Under the pieces are notes generated by a model, which saw nothing but the letters and a program-made list of their open reading frames with translations, was not told where the DNA came from and searched no databases. The position numbers were made by a program, and so were the translations under genes. DNA of 64,000 nucleotides. Origin: Saprospiraceae bacterium. GTDB taxonomy: Bacteria; Bacteroidota; Bacteroidia; Chitinophagales; Saprospiraceae. Positions 25,831-35,399 of the stretch are shown piece after piece (positions within the stretch are counted from its first letter, which is position 1; each line of letters starts with the position of its first letter). Where the stretch lies: NCBI GenBank assembly GCA_016713025.1, contig JADJPZ010000004.1, forward strand, positions 2,046,001 through 2,110,000, read 5' to 3'.

Positions 25831-28800
25831 ATGATACTTAATTACGATGCACTATTTGATATCTATCCAAAACTAGTTAGGCGATACTTGGGCATGGCCT
25901 GCTTGTTCCTACTGGGCTTTTTGCAGCCCTACCTTTCCTTTGCCCAACTTACCTGCCCGGTCAATGCCACGGCATCCAGTCCCTGCTTAACACAGGCCCA
26001 ATTGACTGCGCAATACAACGCATGGCTGGCAACGGCCTCCGGCTCAGGCGGCTGCGGCGGCGTGCTGACCAACAACAGCCCCGGCGCACCTTCTATTTGC
26101 TCCGCAACGGCTATCAGCCAAACGGTCGAGTTCACCTACACGAGCACTTGTGAGCCGTTTACCACCACTTGCCAGAGTACCTTCACGGTGCCTGCGTACC
26201 CTGATTTCAACGGACCACCCAATTCAGGCGCTACAAGGGTTTGCCTTGCGCAAACAGAGCAACCGATTCCGCCAGTGATAAGTGATGCCTGTGGAAAACC
26301 TATCACTCCGACTGGGCCTGTTGTGGTTGACGCCCCGAACCCACTGACCTGCGAGGGCACCAGAACCTATACTTATACCTACACTGATTGCGCTGGTCAC
26401 AGCAAGGATTGGTCGTTTGTCTGGACACTTAATGTACCAACACTCTCCGTAGATTTACCTGGCACTTTTACAGTACCATGCCCATCGTTTACGCCACCAA
26501 CATATCCGAATACGATTACGGATGCCTGTGGCAGGCCAGTGACCGCTACCGGTCCTACTGTTACCAGTAGTCCCGACCCAATCACCTGCGAGGGCACCAA
26601 GACTTTTACTTGGAATTTGACGGACTGCGCTGGCAATACGAATACTTGGAGTTGGATAGTCACTATCGAGCGCAACGACTTCACCCTTCCAGCAAACGGC
26701 GGTTCAACGGTCGCTTGCCCAGCTGCAGCCAATGTGGTGCCAACGCCGCCCTCTAAAATGAGCGAATGTGGTGAACCCATCATACCAACTGGCCCTGTCG
26801 TCAGTGCCACGCCCGCTTGCGAAGGCACGAAGACCTATACCTGGACTTATACCGATTGCGAGGGCAATAGCCACGATTGGGTATATACTTACACGATTGA
26901 AAGAAATGATTTTACCGTTCCGGCAAATGGCTCGGCAACAGTGTCCTGCCCAGCTGACATCACCACGCCCACGCCGCCCACGGTGACGAGCAATTGCGGT
27001 GAAACACTGACGCCTACTGGCCCGGTTGTCGTAAACACCCCTGACCCCTTAACATGTGCAGGGACACGGGTGTACACCTATACCTACACCGACTGCGAGG
27101 GCAACACACGTACATGGTCGTTCACCTACATGGTGTCCCCAACGCTGCCCGTGACCATCACCTGCCCAACCAACACGACCACTACGGCTTGCCAGACACC
27201 GGTTCAACTGAATACGGCCTATTCCAACTGGCTCAATACCGCCAGCTTCAGCGGCGGCTGTAATGGTTCATTGACCAGTACCCAAGGAGTACCTTTGGTT
27301 TGTGGAAGTAGCACAACACTTACTTTTACCCATATCAACGCCTGCGGCAACCAGTCTTGTCAGGCAACATTTACGGTGCCAGCCCCACCTCCTGTGGTGC
27401 TGAACTGCCCCTCCAGCCAAAACGAGGCCTTTGGACAAACACAGGCTGCCATCAATGCCAAGTTCGCCACATGGTTGGCAACAGCAACTGGCAGCGGCGG
27501 CTGCAACGGCGTCTTGACCAACAACAACACTGGCGCACCTCCAGCCTCGGGAGGCACAACCACTGTGACCTTTACCTATACCAGCAGCTGTACCCCACTG
27601 ACGACCACTTGTCAGGCAACTTTTACAGTTTCTTCGGTGCCACCAGTGGTGCTTACCTGCCCGACCAATACTACGACCACAGCCTGCCAGACACAAGCGG
27701 CGGTGAACGCTGCTTTTGCTTCTTGGTTGGCCACGGCTTCAGCCAGCGGCGGTTGCAACGGTGTTTTGATGAACAACAACACGGGCGCACCTTCTGCATG
27801 TGGAGGCTCTACCACTGTCACATTTACTTATACTAGTACTTGTGTTCCTACTACAACGACATGTCAGGCTACATTCATAGTTGCAAGTGCACCACCTGTA
27901 GTACTTTCTTGTCCGACCAATACAACCTCTGCTGCCTGTCGGACACAAGCGGCAGTGAACACAGCCTTCGCCACCTGGTTAGCATCGGCATCAGCAAGTG
28001 GTGGATGTAATGGCGTTTTGACGAACAACAACACGGGCGCACCTTCTGCATGTGGAGGCTCTACCACTGTCACATTTACTTATACTAGTACTTGTGTTCC
28101 TACTACAACGACATGTCAGGCTACATTCATAGTTGCAAGTGCACCACCTGTGGTACTTACTTGTCCGTACAATACAACCTATGCTGCCTGTCAGACTCAA
28201 GCGGCAGTGAACACAGCCTTCGCCACCTGGTTAGCATCGGCATCAGCAAGTGGTGGATGTAATGGCGTTTTGACCAATAATAATACTGGTGCTCCTTCTG
28301 CTGCTGGTGGCTCGACAACGGTGACATTCACATATACAAGTACTTGTGTTCCATTTACGACAACATGTCAAGCAACTTTTGCAGTGGCATCTCCGACGCT
28401 TGTCTGCGGATGGAGCGCAGAGCCCAATGGAGTCGGATGCAATAATGGTAACAGTGTATCATACAATAATTCTACTCAAACTTTTTCAGTAAACAGTAAC
28501 AACTGTCAGATCAACTTCCCATATACTAGTGATGCGCACGCATTTGCACAGACGACACTCTGCGGCGACGGTAGTATCACCACACTGGTCAATCAGGCAT
28601 CGATGTCATCCAATGCACTGGCAGGTCTCATCATGCGCGAAACCACTATGGCAGGAGCTAAAAAGGCTCAGTTGACCATCAATAAAGCAGGCATGTCATC
28701 CAGCAGTTTCAGAGATGTAAACAATGCGAGCGCTACATTTCTAGCCAATGCGCATATCAATCACTTTTGGTTGCGTATCACTCGTACCGGAAATGTATTT

Positions 28801-29286
28801 AGTACTTTTGTATCTCTGGATGGCACCACATGGAAGCCGGTAGGTACCAAGACCATCCCTATGGCATCATGTATCAATATGGGTCTGATCGTCCATACAT
28901 CCAATGTACAGATGATGATTCCGCCATCAACACAGGGGACAGCATCTTTTTCTAATACAAGTACTACCGGATCAGGTTCAGCACCAGTAAGACCTAATAA
29001 TATTGGAACCAATTTTGATCAGCTTGCCATAGCTGACTTTAAGATATCTCCAAACCCGACATACGGGCTGACAGATATAGACCTGAGTGCATACAGCAAA
29101 ACACAGGTGCAACTGGACATCATGAGCCTGCAGGGCACACTGCTCAGGACGACAGTCATCGAAGCAGGTGCAGAGAGAGAACAGATGGACTTATCAGGAT
29201 TCAGCAGCGGTATGTACCTGATCAGAGCTAGAGCTGAGGGACTACCGGATGTGACCAAAAGACTGGTGGTAGGGACAACTCCATGA
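25831..29286 (+). CDS. Large repetitive Cys-rich surface protein with type IX sorting domain
   Basis: 1151 residues. After a signal-like segment (LGMACLFLLGFLQPYLSFAQ) come modules of two kinds. The first is ~84-residue units with pattern LTCP...ACQTQAAVNxAFAxWLAxASxSGGCNGVLTNNNTGAPSA...VTFTYTSTC...TTTCQATF: one near residue 42 and five in a row from about 440 to 855. The second is a block of HYR-like units (CEGTKTYTWTYTDCxGN..W, about residues 130-430). Residues ~860-1030 form a separate beta-rich domain (GLIMRETTMAGAKKAQL, HFWLRITRTGNVFSTFVSLDGTTWKPVG), and the last ~75 are a type A sorting domain (FKISPNPTYGLTDIDL...GMYLIRARA). Probably an adhesin or matrix protein. The 5' two thirds is visibly richer in G+C than its surroundings. 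Confidence 0.85.
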   Translation: MILNYDALFDIYPKLVRRYLGMACLFLLGFLQPYLSFAQLTCPVNATASSPCLTQAQLTAQYNAWLATASGSGGCGGVLTNNSPGAPSICSATAISQTVEFTYTSTCEPFTTTCQSTFTVPAYPDFNGPPNSGATRVCLAQTEQPIPPVISDACGKPITPTGPVVVDAPNPLTCEGTRTYTYTYTDCAGHSKDWSFVWTLNVPTLSVDLPGTFTVPCPSFTPPTYPNTITDACGRPVTATGPTVTSSPDPITCEGTKTFTWNLTDCAGNTNTWSWIVTIERNDFTLPANGGSTVACPAAANVVPTPPSKMSECGEPIIPTGPVVSATPACEGTKTYTWTYTDCEGNSHDWVYTYTIERNDFTVPANGSATVSCPADITTPTPPTVTSNCGETLTPTGPVVVNTPDPLTCAGTRVYTYTYTDCEGNTRTWSFTYMVSPTLPVTITCPTNTTTTACQTPVQLNTAYSNWLNTASFSGGCNGSLTSTQGVPLVCGSSTTLTFTHINACGNQSCQATFTVPAPPPVVLNCPSSQNEAFGQTQAAINAKFATWLATATGSGGCNGVLTNNNTGAPPASGGTTTVTFTYTSSCTPLTTTCQATFTVSSVPPVVLTCPTNTTTTACQTQAAVNAAFASWLATASASGGCNGVLMNNNTGAPSACGGSTTVTFTYTSTCVPTTTTCQATFIVASAPPVVLSCPTNTTSAACRTQAAVNTAFATWLASASASGGCNGVLTNNNTGAPSACGGSTTVTFTYTSTCVPTTTTCQATFIVASAPPVVLTCPYNTTYAACQTQAAVNTAFATWLASASASGGCNGVLTNNNTGAPSAAGGSTTVTFTYTSTCVPFTTTCQATFAVASPTLVCGWSAEPNGVGCNNGNSVSYNNSTQTFSVNSNNCQINFPYTSDAHAFAQTTLCGDGSITTLVNQASMSSNALAGLIMRETTMAGAKKAQLTINKAGMSSSSFRDVNNASATFLANAHINHFWLRITRTGNVFSTFVSLDGTTWKPVGTKTIPMASCINMGLIVHTSNVQMMIPPSTQGTASFSNTSTTGSGSAPVRPNNIGTNFDQLAIADFKISPNPTYGLTDIDLSAYSKTQVQLDIMSLQGTLLRTTVIEAGAEREQMDLSGFSSGMYLIRARAEGLPDVTKRLVVGTTP
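27775..28278 (+). repeat. Near-identical 252-bp tandem repeats inside the surface protein gene
   Basis: Two consecutive 252-bp units (about 27775-28026 and 28027-28278) are almost identical in DNA, for example around GCATGTGGAGGCTCTACCAC at 27796 and 28048. Neighbouring units 27523-27774 and 28279-28390 are more diverged. Each encodes one 84-residue module. The identity at silent positions points to recent duplication or gene conversion. Confidence 0.8.
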
Positions 29287-29316
29287 TGATCTGACACAAC
29301 TTAACTTCAAAAAAAT

Positions 29317-29355
29317 AAAAAGCAGCCGGGACTAAATGTTTCGGCTGCTTTTTTT
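29317..29355 (+). terminator. Rho-independent terminator of the surface protein gene
   Basis: AAAAGCAGCCG and CGGCTGCTTTT form an 11-bp stem followed by seven T, ending about 68 bp after the stop codon. The rest of the spacer to 29623 holds nothing I can identify. Confidence 0.85.
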
Positions 29356-29623
29356 ATAATTGGGAATAAATCTTGGTTTTCTTAAAAATATCGGTGCCGA
29401 GATCAGTAATTATCTGCCCGATGAGAACAGGATTTTGATGGAAGTGCCTGAGTAACGACGGGATAAAGCCATGAGGCAACGGAAGTTCAACATATATTCC
29501 TGTGCCAAATCTGTATAGAAACAGAAAAACATACCCAAACCCACTAGTGTTTTGTTAAGTGTTGAATTACGAATTAATTATAAGTAGATTTTTCTTTAGG
29601 TTGAGGCGAGGGTTCCCGACTTT

Positions 29624-32592
29624 CTACATCAAATCCAGTAACTCATCTGCTGTCATTTCGGGAAAATCATTGATTTCCAAAACATCGTCGGAAATGGCTT
29701 TTTTATAGGACTGGAGCTCCAGAATTTTTTCTTCAATACTGTTTTTGGATATAAATCTCTTCACCATGACGTTTTGGCTACGCCCTATTCTATGTGCTCT
29801 GGCAATTGCTTGTTTTTCTGCAAATGGATTCCACCATGGGTCGAGGATAAAAACATAATCAGCTGCTGTCAGATTCAGTCCGGTTCCACCTGCTTTGACT
29901 GAAAGCAAAAAAACATGAATTTCATGATTTTGCTGAAAAGTTTCCACAGCCTTTTTCCTGTCTTCTGATGCTGTGGAGCCGGTAATCTTTACAAAACTTA
30001 TTTTTTCCTTTTCCATCCAGTCAGCATAAAGGTTGAGATGACCGACAAATGATGAAAATACCAGTACTTTGTGTCCCGCGCGTACCACTGTTTGTATCTG
30101 ATCTCTTACGTCATCGTACTTACCCGAGTCACCATCAAATTGCTGATCAGTGAGCAATGGGTGGTTGGCCAGTTGGCGCAACTTCATAAGGCTCGTCAAA
30201 ACATGAAATCTATATTGCCCGCTTTCTTTATCCAATCCTGATAAATAATTTCTTGCTGCTGACTTTTCTCTTTCATACAGTTTAGCCTGAATTTCAGACA
30301 TTTCAGTGTAATGTACCACTTCGATAAGCTCGGGAAGATCTTTAGCCACCTGCTCTTTTGTCCTTCGCAAAATATATGGCTCAACAAGTTTTTTAAGCTC
30401 ACTTAAGGCCGCTTTATCTTTCTTTTTTTCAATCGGAATCAAAAAGTGTTTGTTAAAAAATGAAAAACTTCCAAGCACCGAAGGATTTATAAATTCCATT
30501 TGCGACCATAAATCAGACAATGAATTTTCAATGGGTGTTCCACTAAGAGAAATTCTGTGATCGCCTGACAACTGATGAACAGCCTGAAATGTAAGTGAAT
30601 TTTTGTTTCTGATTTGTTGTGCTTCATCGAGGACAATATAGTGAAATTGCATTGATTTGAATATCTCTATATCAGAAACCAATGTCTGGTAAGTAGTCAA
30701 AACTATATCAAAAGTCAGTAACGTCTTATTGATTTTTTTCCTATTTGCGCCGATATATTGGACTACTTGCAGAGAGGGTGCAAAAGTTCTGAGTTCTTTA
30801 TACCAATTGAAGACCAGGGATGCAGGTAATACGATCAGTGCCCCAAGTGATTTCCTTCCTGTAGAATGCAGCTCACCAAACAAGTCTAATTGGATGACCT
30901 GACCTGAGTCTGCATCATCACTTATTTTATTGTCTTTGGCATCCAAAAGTGCCGCTATGGTTTGAAGTGTTTTTCCCAAGCCCATATCATCGGCGAGACA
31001 TGCACCCAAACCGTTTTTCCTGTGGCGAACAAGCCATTTCACACCATCGACCTGATATGGTCTCAGAGTAGCTTTCATTTCCGGAGATACCACAAAGTCA
31101 TCATCTTCAGTATGCATAACTTTGGAACTAAATGCTTTCATACCAGCATCATCAAGTAGCATATAGTGAGACTTCGACAGTTTCCATTTTCCGGTGACTT
31201 CTACAGCAAATTTTGCTATTTGGCTATATTTGGTCATTATTTCTTCAGGTATAATAGCAAAATGACCATTTTTGAGCCTAAAAAACCTGTCGTCGTTCCT
31301 GATATTCTTAAATAAAACGAAAAACGGAAATTCATCGTCTCCAAAACGAATCACTCCTTTAAGATCAAACCAATCGTGTACCAATCTGACATCCGGAAGG
31401 ACTTCCCATCTGTTGAATTGTATCAGTTTGCCATCTATTTCCGGCAGTTGAAGGTCAAAATGATGGCAAATAAATTCTTGATGCTCATTGATCTTTTCAA
31501 ATATAGCGTACACATTTTCAGAACTAAAAAATCTCTTATTGTGAAATTGTGTCAATCCTATCGATTGTAATAAATCAAAAGCCTGATTTTCTTTCTGAAA
31601 GTCCCGGGTGCACTCATATACTACAATGTCACCTTCATCTCCGAAATGCAGTTTTGTTTTTCTCTTTCCTGGATCCGAAGCATTAAAAGTAAAAATTTCA
31701 TATTGAAACTCAACATCACCAAACCATTTGTTTTCAAAAATATCAAATAGAAAAAAAGCTTTTGTTTTATGATTTTCGAATATTTGACAATTTCAAATCC
31801 ATCGGCATTGATTTCAACCTTCCCTATCACGTCTGTAACAAACTGAGAAAAATAAGTTTTGACTAGTTTTTCAGGGACAAATACTGATTCTTGTTTGAGA
31901 AAAGGTTTAATTTTTGCAGAGTTGACTGAAGCCAAAGGCATGATAACATTTCCAATACAGATCGTAGCAGGCAAATTGGTAATAATAGAAATATTGGTTT
32001 TACAGGGTATTATTGTCTCCTCTCCTACTGAGATTTTCAATTCATATCTCACCCCAGTCTGTGTTTTTGTAAATTGAAGCTGAGGTATCGCAGTACCATC
32101 ATAGAAAGTATGCAAAAGGTCATTTGCTTTGATATTGCGTTGTAGATGATAGCAGATATAACAATAATGCTCTTTGACACAATCGAGGAGCCTTAGTAGT
32201 TTTTTGTCTACTATAGATTGTAATAAATTACGGGTAGTAATATCAGAAAACAAGACAGACAACCTTTCCGGTTTCTTTTTATTTTTATTGATTCTCTTTT
32301 CAAGCTGAACGGGGTTCAAGTCATGACAAATTTCCAATAATTCCTTATGTATTGTATTTTCAACATTAATACCGTAAGAAGAGACAGTATCCATCGATGC
32401 ATTGGCCTGAATATAACCCGGTCTCCCGTGATCATCCACATCACAGATAAAAGCTGCAGGAATGATAATTTCAAGCCCTTCTAATTTTTGCAAGCTATAT
32501 ACAATGATGTTTTTCTCAGACACTTTTCTATAAAAATAAATTGAACCTAAAAATCTAAAATGATAATCTATTACGACCTCCAAATACTTCAA
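29624..32592 (-). pseudogene. SNF2-family DEAD/DEAH helicase, single frameshift
   Basis: Two minus-strand frames make one ~988-residue SNF2 protein. The upstream part (32592 to about 31782) is the N-terminal domain. The frame then shifts and continues as ENHKTKAFFLFDIFENKWFG and on into MTQFHNKRFF. The helicase part shows LRPYQVDGVKWL, Walker A DDMGLGKT, Walker B LDEAQQIRN and C-terminal motifs VFLLSVKAGGTGLNL and IARAHRIGRSQNV. One missing T near 31780 (ATATT for ATATTT) accounts for the break, so an assembly error is as likely as decay. SNF2 proteins use ATP to move along duplex DNA and displace proteins. As given, the frames are 31621-32592 and 29624-31555. Confidence 0.85.
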
Positions 32593-32600
32593 AATCAGTC

Positions 32601-32702
32601 TCCGCCGCGGCGGATCACTTTTAGCTTCGCACCATAGTGGTGACTACAGCATAGCTGTACACAGTATGATTTGTCGCTAAAAGCGCTTCCGCCGGGGCGG
32701 AT
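32601..32702. repeat. GC-rich nested palindromic element
   Basis: The outer arms TCCGCC...GATCACTTTTAGC (32601-32625) and GCTAAAAGCGCTTCCGCC...GGA (32676-32702) are inverted copies. Each also holds its own small palindrome (TCCGCCGCGGCGGA and TCCGCCGGGGCGGA). Inside the loop are two smaller palindromes, CACCATAGTGGTG and ACAGCATAGCTGT. The base composition is very unlike the AT-rich surroundings. It could be a palindromic repeat element or a structured transcript. Confidence 0.65.
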
Positions 32703-32874
32703 TGTATTTGAAGCTCTCACTACTAATCTCATTTTAGATATTTAGGTTGAAGTAAATGACTGTCAAAAAAATGGAGTTTGATATATTTTATTTGATGTCA
32801 GGGCTACGCCCCTTTATAATTTTGCAAAATTTACATTCGAATTTTAAAGATTTATTTTTTCCCGGTAATAGATT

Positions 32875-34029
32875 CTAATCGTTCAAAACAATATCCCGAA
32901 TGATATCATCCACATGTTCCAAACCAACGGAGAGTCTTACCAATCCATCAGAAATACCAGCTGATGCCCGATCTTCAGGAGTCAATTTAGAGTGTGTTGA
33001 CGAAGCAGGATGAGTGATTATGGTCCTGACATCACCGAGGTTGGCACTCAAAGACATCATTTTTCTGGAATCAATCATTTTTTTGCCAGCATCCATGCCA
33101 CCTCTTAGTTCGAAGCTGATCAAGCCGCCTCCTGCTTTCATCTGACTTCGTGCCACATCGAATCCAGAATTGGACAGAAGAAAAGGATATTTCACTTTAA
33201 GCACTTCAGGTCTGGATTCCAGCCATTGAGCGATATGCATGGCATTAGAACTATGTCGATCCATTCTGATAGCAAGAGTTTCCAGACTTTTTGACAACAC
33301 CCAAGCGTTGAAGGGAGAAAGGGACGGACCTGCATTTTTCATAAACGGATATATCTGTTCTATTATCTTTTTTCTTGAAACTATCACACCGCCGAGTACC
33401 CTACCCTGACCATCAATGTATTTTGTTGCTGAATGAATAACGACATCGGCACCCAATGTCAGCGGTTGTTGCAGATATGGTGTGGCAAAACAATTGTCAA
33501 CAACAAATAAAATATTATGAACTTTACAAAAATCGGATGCCCTACGGATATCTATAATGTCCAAGCCAGGGTTGGAAGGTGTCTCGATGTATAGTATTTT
33601 GGTATTTTTGAGTACTTCTGAATCCCACGAATCCATGTTCAGATGGTCGATGTATGTATGCTGAATGCCCCATTTATTGAGATAGTCTTCTGCCACTCGG
33701 TAAGTAGATCCAAAAACAGCTTTAGAAATTAAGATGTGGTCGCCATAGGACAACAGAGACGCAAATGTAGCAAATATCGCTGCCATACCAGTTGCTGTAG
33801 CTATGGCGTCTTCGCCTTCTTCAAGTATGGCCATCTTGGCTTCAAACTCTCTGACAGTGGGATTTGTAAATCTGGAATAGATATTTCCTTCGGCTTCATT
33901 GGCAAACAACGCCCTCATATGATCAGCATCATCAAATACAAAACTGGATGTAGCATAAATCGGTGTACTATGCTCATGATGCTGGCTTCGTTCTGTCTGA
34001 ATTCTTATGGCTTTTGTTTCGAAATGCAT
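32875..34029 (-). CDS. metZ: O-succinylhomoserine sulfhydrylase-type trans-sulfuration enzyme
   Basis: 384 residues, PLP-dependent Cys/Met metabolism family. Visible features are NIYSRFTNPTVREFEAKMA, the PLP-stacking region ATGMAAIFATFASLL, and the lysine motif HSATKYIDGQGRVLGGVIV. The DGQGR form of that motif is typical of MetZ rather than cystathionine gamma-synthase (DGHSD). It would make homocysteine from an acylated homoserine and sulfide in methionine synthesis. Whether the acyl group is succinyl or acetyl is not certain. The OsmC-like gene lies 9 bp upstream on the same strand, so the two are co-transcribed. Confidence 0.85.
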   Translation of the reverse strand: MHFETKAIRIQTERSQHHEHSTPIYATSSFVFDDADHMRALFANEAEGNIYSRFTNPTVREFEAKMAILEEGEDAIATATGMAAIFATFASLLSYGDHILISKAVFGSTYRVAEDYLNKWGIQHTYIDHLNMDSWDSEVLKNTKILYIETPSNPGLDIIDIRRASDFCKVHNILFVVDNCFATPYLQQPLTLGADVVIHSATKYIDGQGRVLGGVIVSRKKIIEQIYPFMKNAGPSLSPFNAWVLSKSLETLAIRMDRHSSNAMHIAQWLESRPEVLKVKYPFLLSNSGFDVARSQMKAGGGLISFELRGGMDAGKKMIDSRKMMSLSANLGDVRTIITHPASSTHSKLTPEDRASAGISDGLVRLSVGLEHVDDIIRDIVLND

Positions 34030-34038
34030 ATAAGTTGA

Positions 34039-34455
34039 TTAAGATTGTTCATGAAGACCGGGAACGATTACTTCCACTGAGTGACTTATCTCGACAGATT
34101 TTGCCAACATCAGAGAAACAGAACAATATTGCTCCATGGACATTTCCACAGCTTTTGATGCTTTGTCTTCTTTGATCTTGCCGGTGATAATATAGTGCAG
34201 ATGCATCTTTGTAAAAACCGCAGGCACAGCATCAGCTCTGGTCCCATCCACGGTTACTACAATGGATTCTACTTCATGACGCATTTTCTTAAGAATCATC
34301 TCTACATCAATCGAGCTGCATGCTGCAGCAGCCATCAATACTGATTCCATTGGACTTACTGCTTCCTTATTGCCGGAAAGCTGAATGCTTTGCCCCCTTT
34401 CATTTGTACCTTTAAAGTTCAGGTCACCATGTGTAGACTCAAGAACTATCTTCAT
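34039..34455 (-). CDS. OsmC family peroxiredoxin-like protein
   Basis: 138 residues from the ATG at 34455 (MKIVLESTHGDLNF); an in-frame extension to 34485 adds 10 polar residues. The fold is OsmC/Ohr: SPMESVLMAAAACSSIDVEMILKK holds the first redox cysteine and MEQYCSVSLMLAKS the second. These thiol peroxidases reduce organic or sulfur-based peroxides in the cytoplasm. Its position just upstream of metZ suggests protection during sulfide-using metabolism; that link is inferred. Confidence 0.85.
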   Translation of the reverse strand: MKIVLESTHGDLNFKGTNERGQSIQLSGNKEAVSPMESVLMAAAACSSIDVEMILKKMRHEVESIVVTVDGTRADAVPAVFTKMHLHYIITGKIKEDKASKAVEMSMEQYCSVSLMLAKSVEISHSVEVIVPGLHEQS

Positions 34456-34563
34456 CTTTTTAGATTTTGAAATTTCAGGCAGCAAAAGTAATCAATGAGT
34501 AAGTTTTCAGACTAAATTTTTGAATTTAATGTGAATATTAACATAACTTAATGTAAAAGACTG

Positions 34564-34571
34564 TAATTTTG
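34564..34571 (+). promoter_or_regulatory. -7 element of the TPR membrane protein gene (TAATTTTG)
   Basis: TAATTTTG followed by CG, 29 bp before the ATG at 34601. It fits TAnnTTTG; no clear TTG lies upstream. Confidence 0.5.
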
Positions 34572-34600
34572 CGTGCTTTTTCAAAATCATTTCAACTCAT

Positions 34601-35212
34601 ATGTTCACAATAAATATTTACTTAAAATTTGCAATAATTGCTATCTGCTTAGCTGGAGGAATTATTCTTTCATTTATATTGGGAATCGGTTACACCTGGA
34701 TATTCATTATTATAGGACTTATATTTCTTGCAAGTTATTTACTTTTGGGTACTGTACAGTCTGCATCTGAATTATTGCAGAAAATGGATTTTGATGGTGC
34801 AGAAAAAAGAATAAATCTGACACTTTTTCCAAAACTTCTTTACGTCACCAACAGAGCATTTTATTTTATACTCAAAGGTAGTCTTGCAGCTCAAAAAAAA
34901 GACAATACTGCTGCTGAAGATTTTTTTACTCAGGCACTTGCCCTTAATCTTCCATCCGATAATGAAAAAGGTATGGTGCTCCTGCAAATGGCTGGTATCC
35001 AAGCTCAAAAGAACAACTGGAACGGGGCTAAAAATTACTTTTATCAAGCCAAAAATCTTAAAATCACAGAATCAGCACTTAAAGAACAGTTTAAACAGTT
35101 TGAAACAGCTATCAACAACAGAGGGCAGATGAAACTGGCACAAAGCATGGGAATGAAATCCGGTCAAATGGGCATGATGGGAGGAAAAAGGCGAAGACCA
35201 AAAATGAGATAA
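34601..35212 (+). CDS. Two-TM protein with TPR-like repeats
   Basis: 203 residues. Two hydrophobic helices (about residues 9-28 and 31-50) are followed by helical repeats that look like TPRs (KMDFDGAEKRINLTLF; LKGSLAAQKKDNTAAEDFFTQALALNL; LLQMAGIQAQKNNWNGAKNYFYQAKNL). The end is basic and Met/Gly-rich (SGQMGMMGGKRRRPKMR). It is an inner-membrane protein, probably with cytoplasmic TPRs that hold a partner. I know of no specific function. It lies upstream of the spt gene on the same strand, but 187 bp and a separate promoter intervene. Confidence 0.7.
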   Translation: MFTINIYLKFAIIAICLAGGIILSFILGIGYTWIFIIIGLIFLASYLLLGTVQSASELLQKMDFDGAEKRINLTLFPKLLYVTNRAFYFILKGSLAAQKKDNTAAEDFFTQALALNLPSDNEKGMVLLQMAGIQAQKNNWNGAKNYFYQAKNLKITESALKEQFKQFETAINNRGQMKLAQSMGMKSGQMGMMGGKRRRPKMR

Positions 35213-35344
35213 TTGAATTTTTGAATTATACCTAAAAATAAATAGGCTTTGTAAAATATGATAACAAACAATGAATAGTTCGTTACTAAAAGTTAAAATT
35301 TTGGCTAATCAATTCTTTCAAGTTTAAAATTCAGAATTAATTAA

Positions 35345-35352
35345 TAAATTTG
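35345..35352 (+). promoter_or_regulatory. -7 element of the spt gene (TAAATTTG)
   Basis: TAAATTTG followed by CG, 47 bp before the ATG pair at 35400. It matches TAnnTTTG; the -33 region is AT-rich without a clear TTG. Confidence 0.5.
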
Positions 35353-35399
35353 CGTTAAGTATTTACTAAATAGCTTTAATCAACAACAATATATTGCAT

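Noticed and set aside
26136..28200. Minus-strand reading frames inside the surface protein gene
   Set aside because: They repeat with the 252-bp period and mirror the low-complexity Thr/Cys-rich coding strand.
34486..34600. Riboswitch upstream of the OsmC-metZ pair (SAM type)
   Set aside because: The spacer is short and AT-rich, and I see none of the conserved SAM-riboswitch cores.
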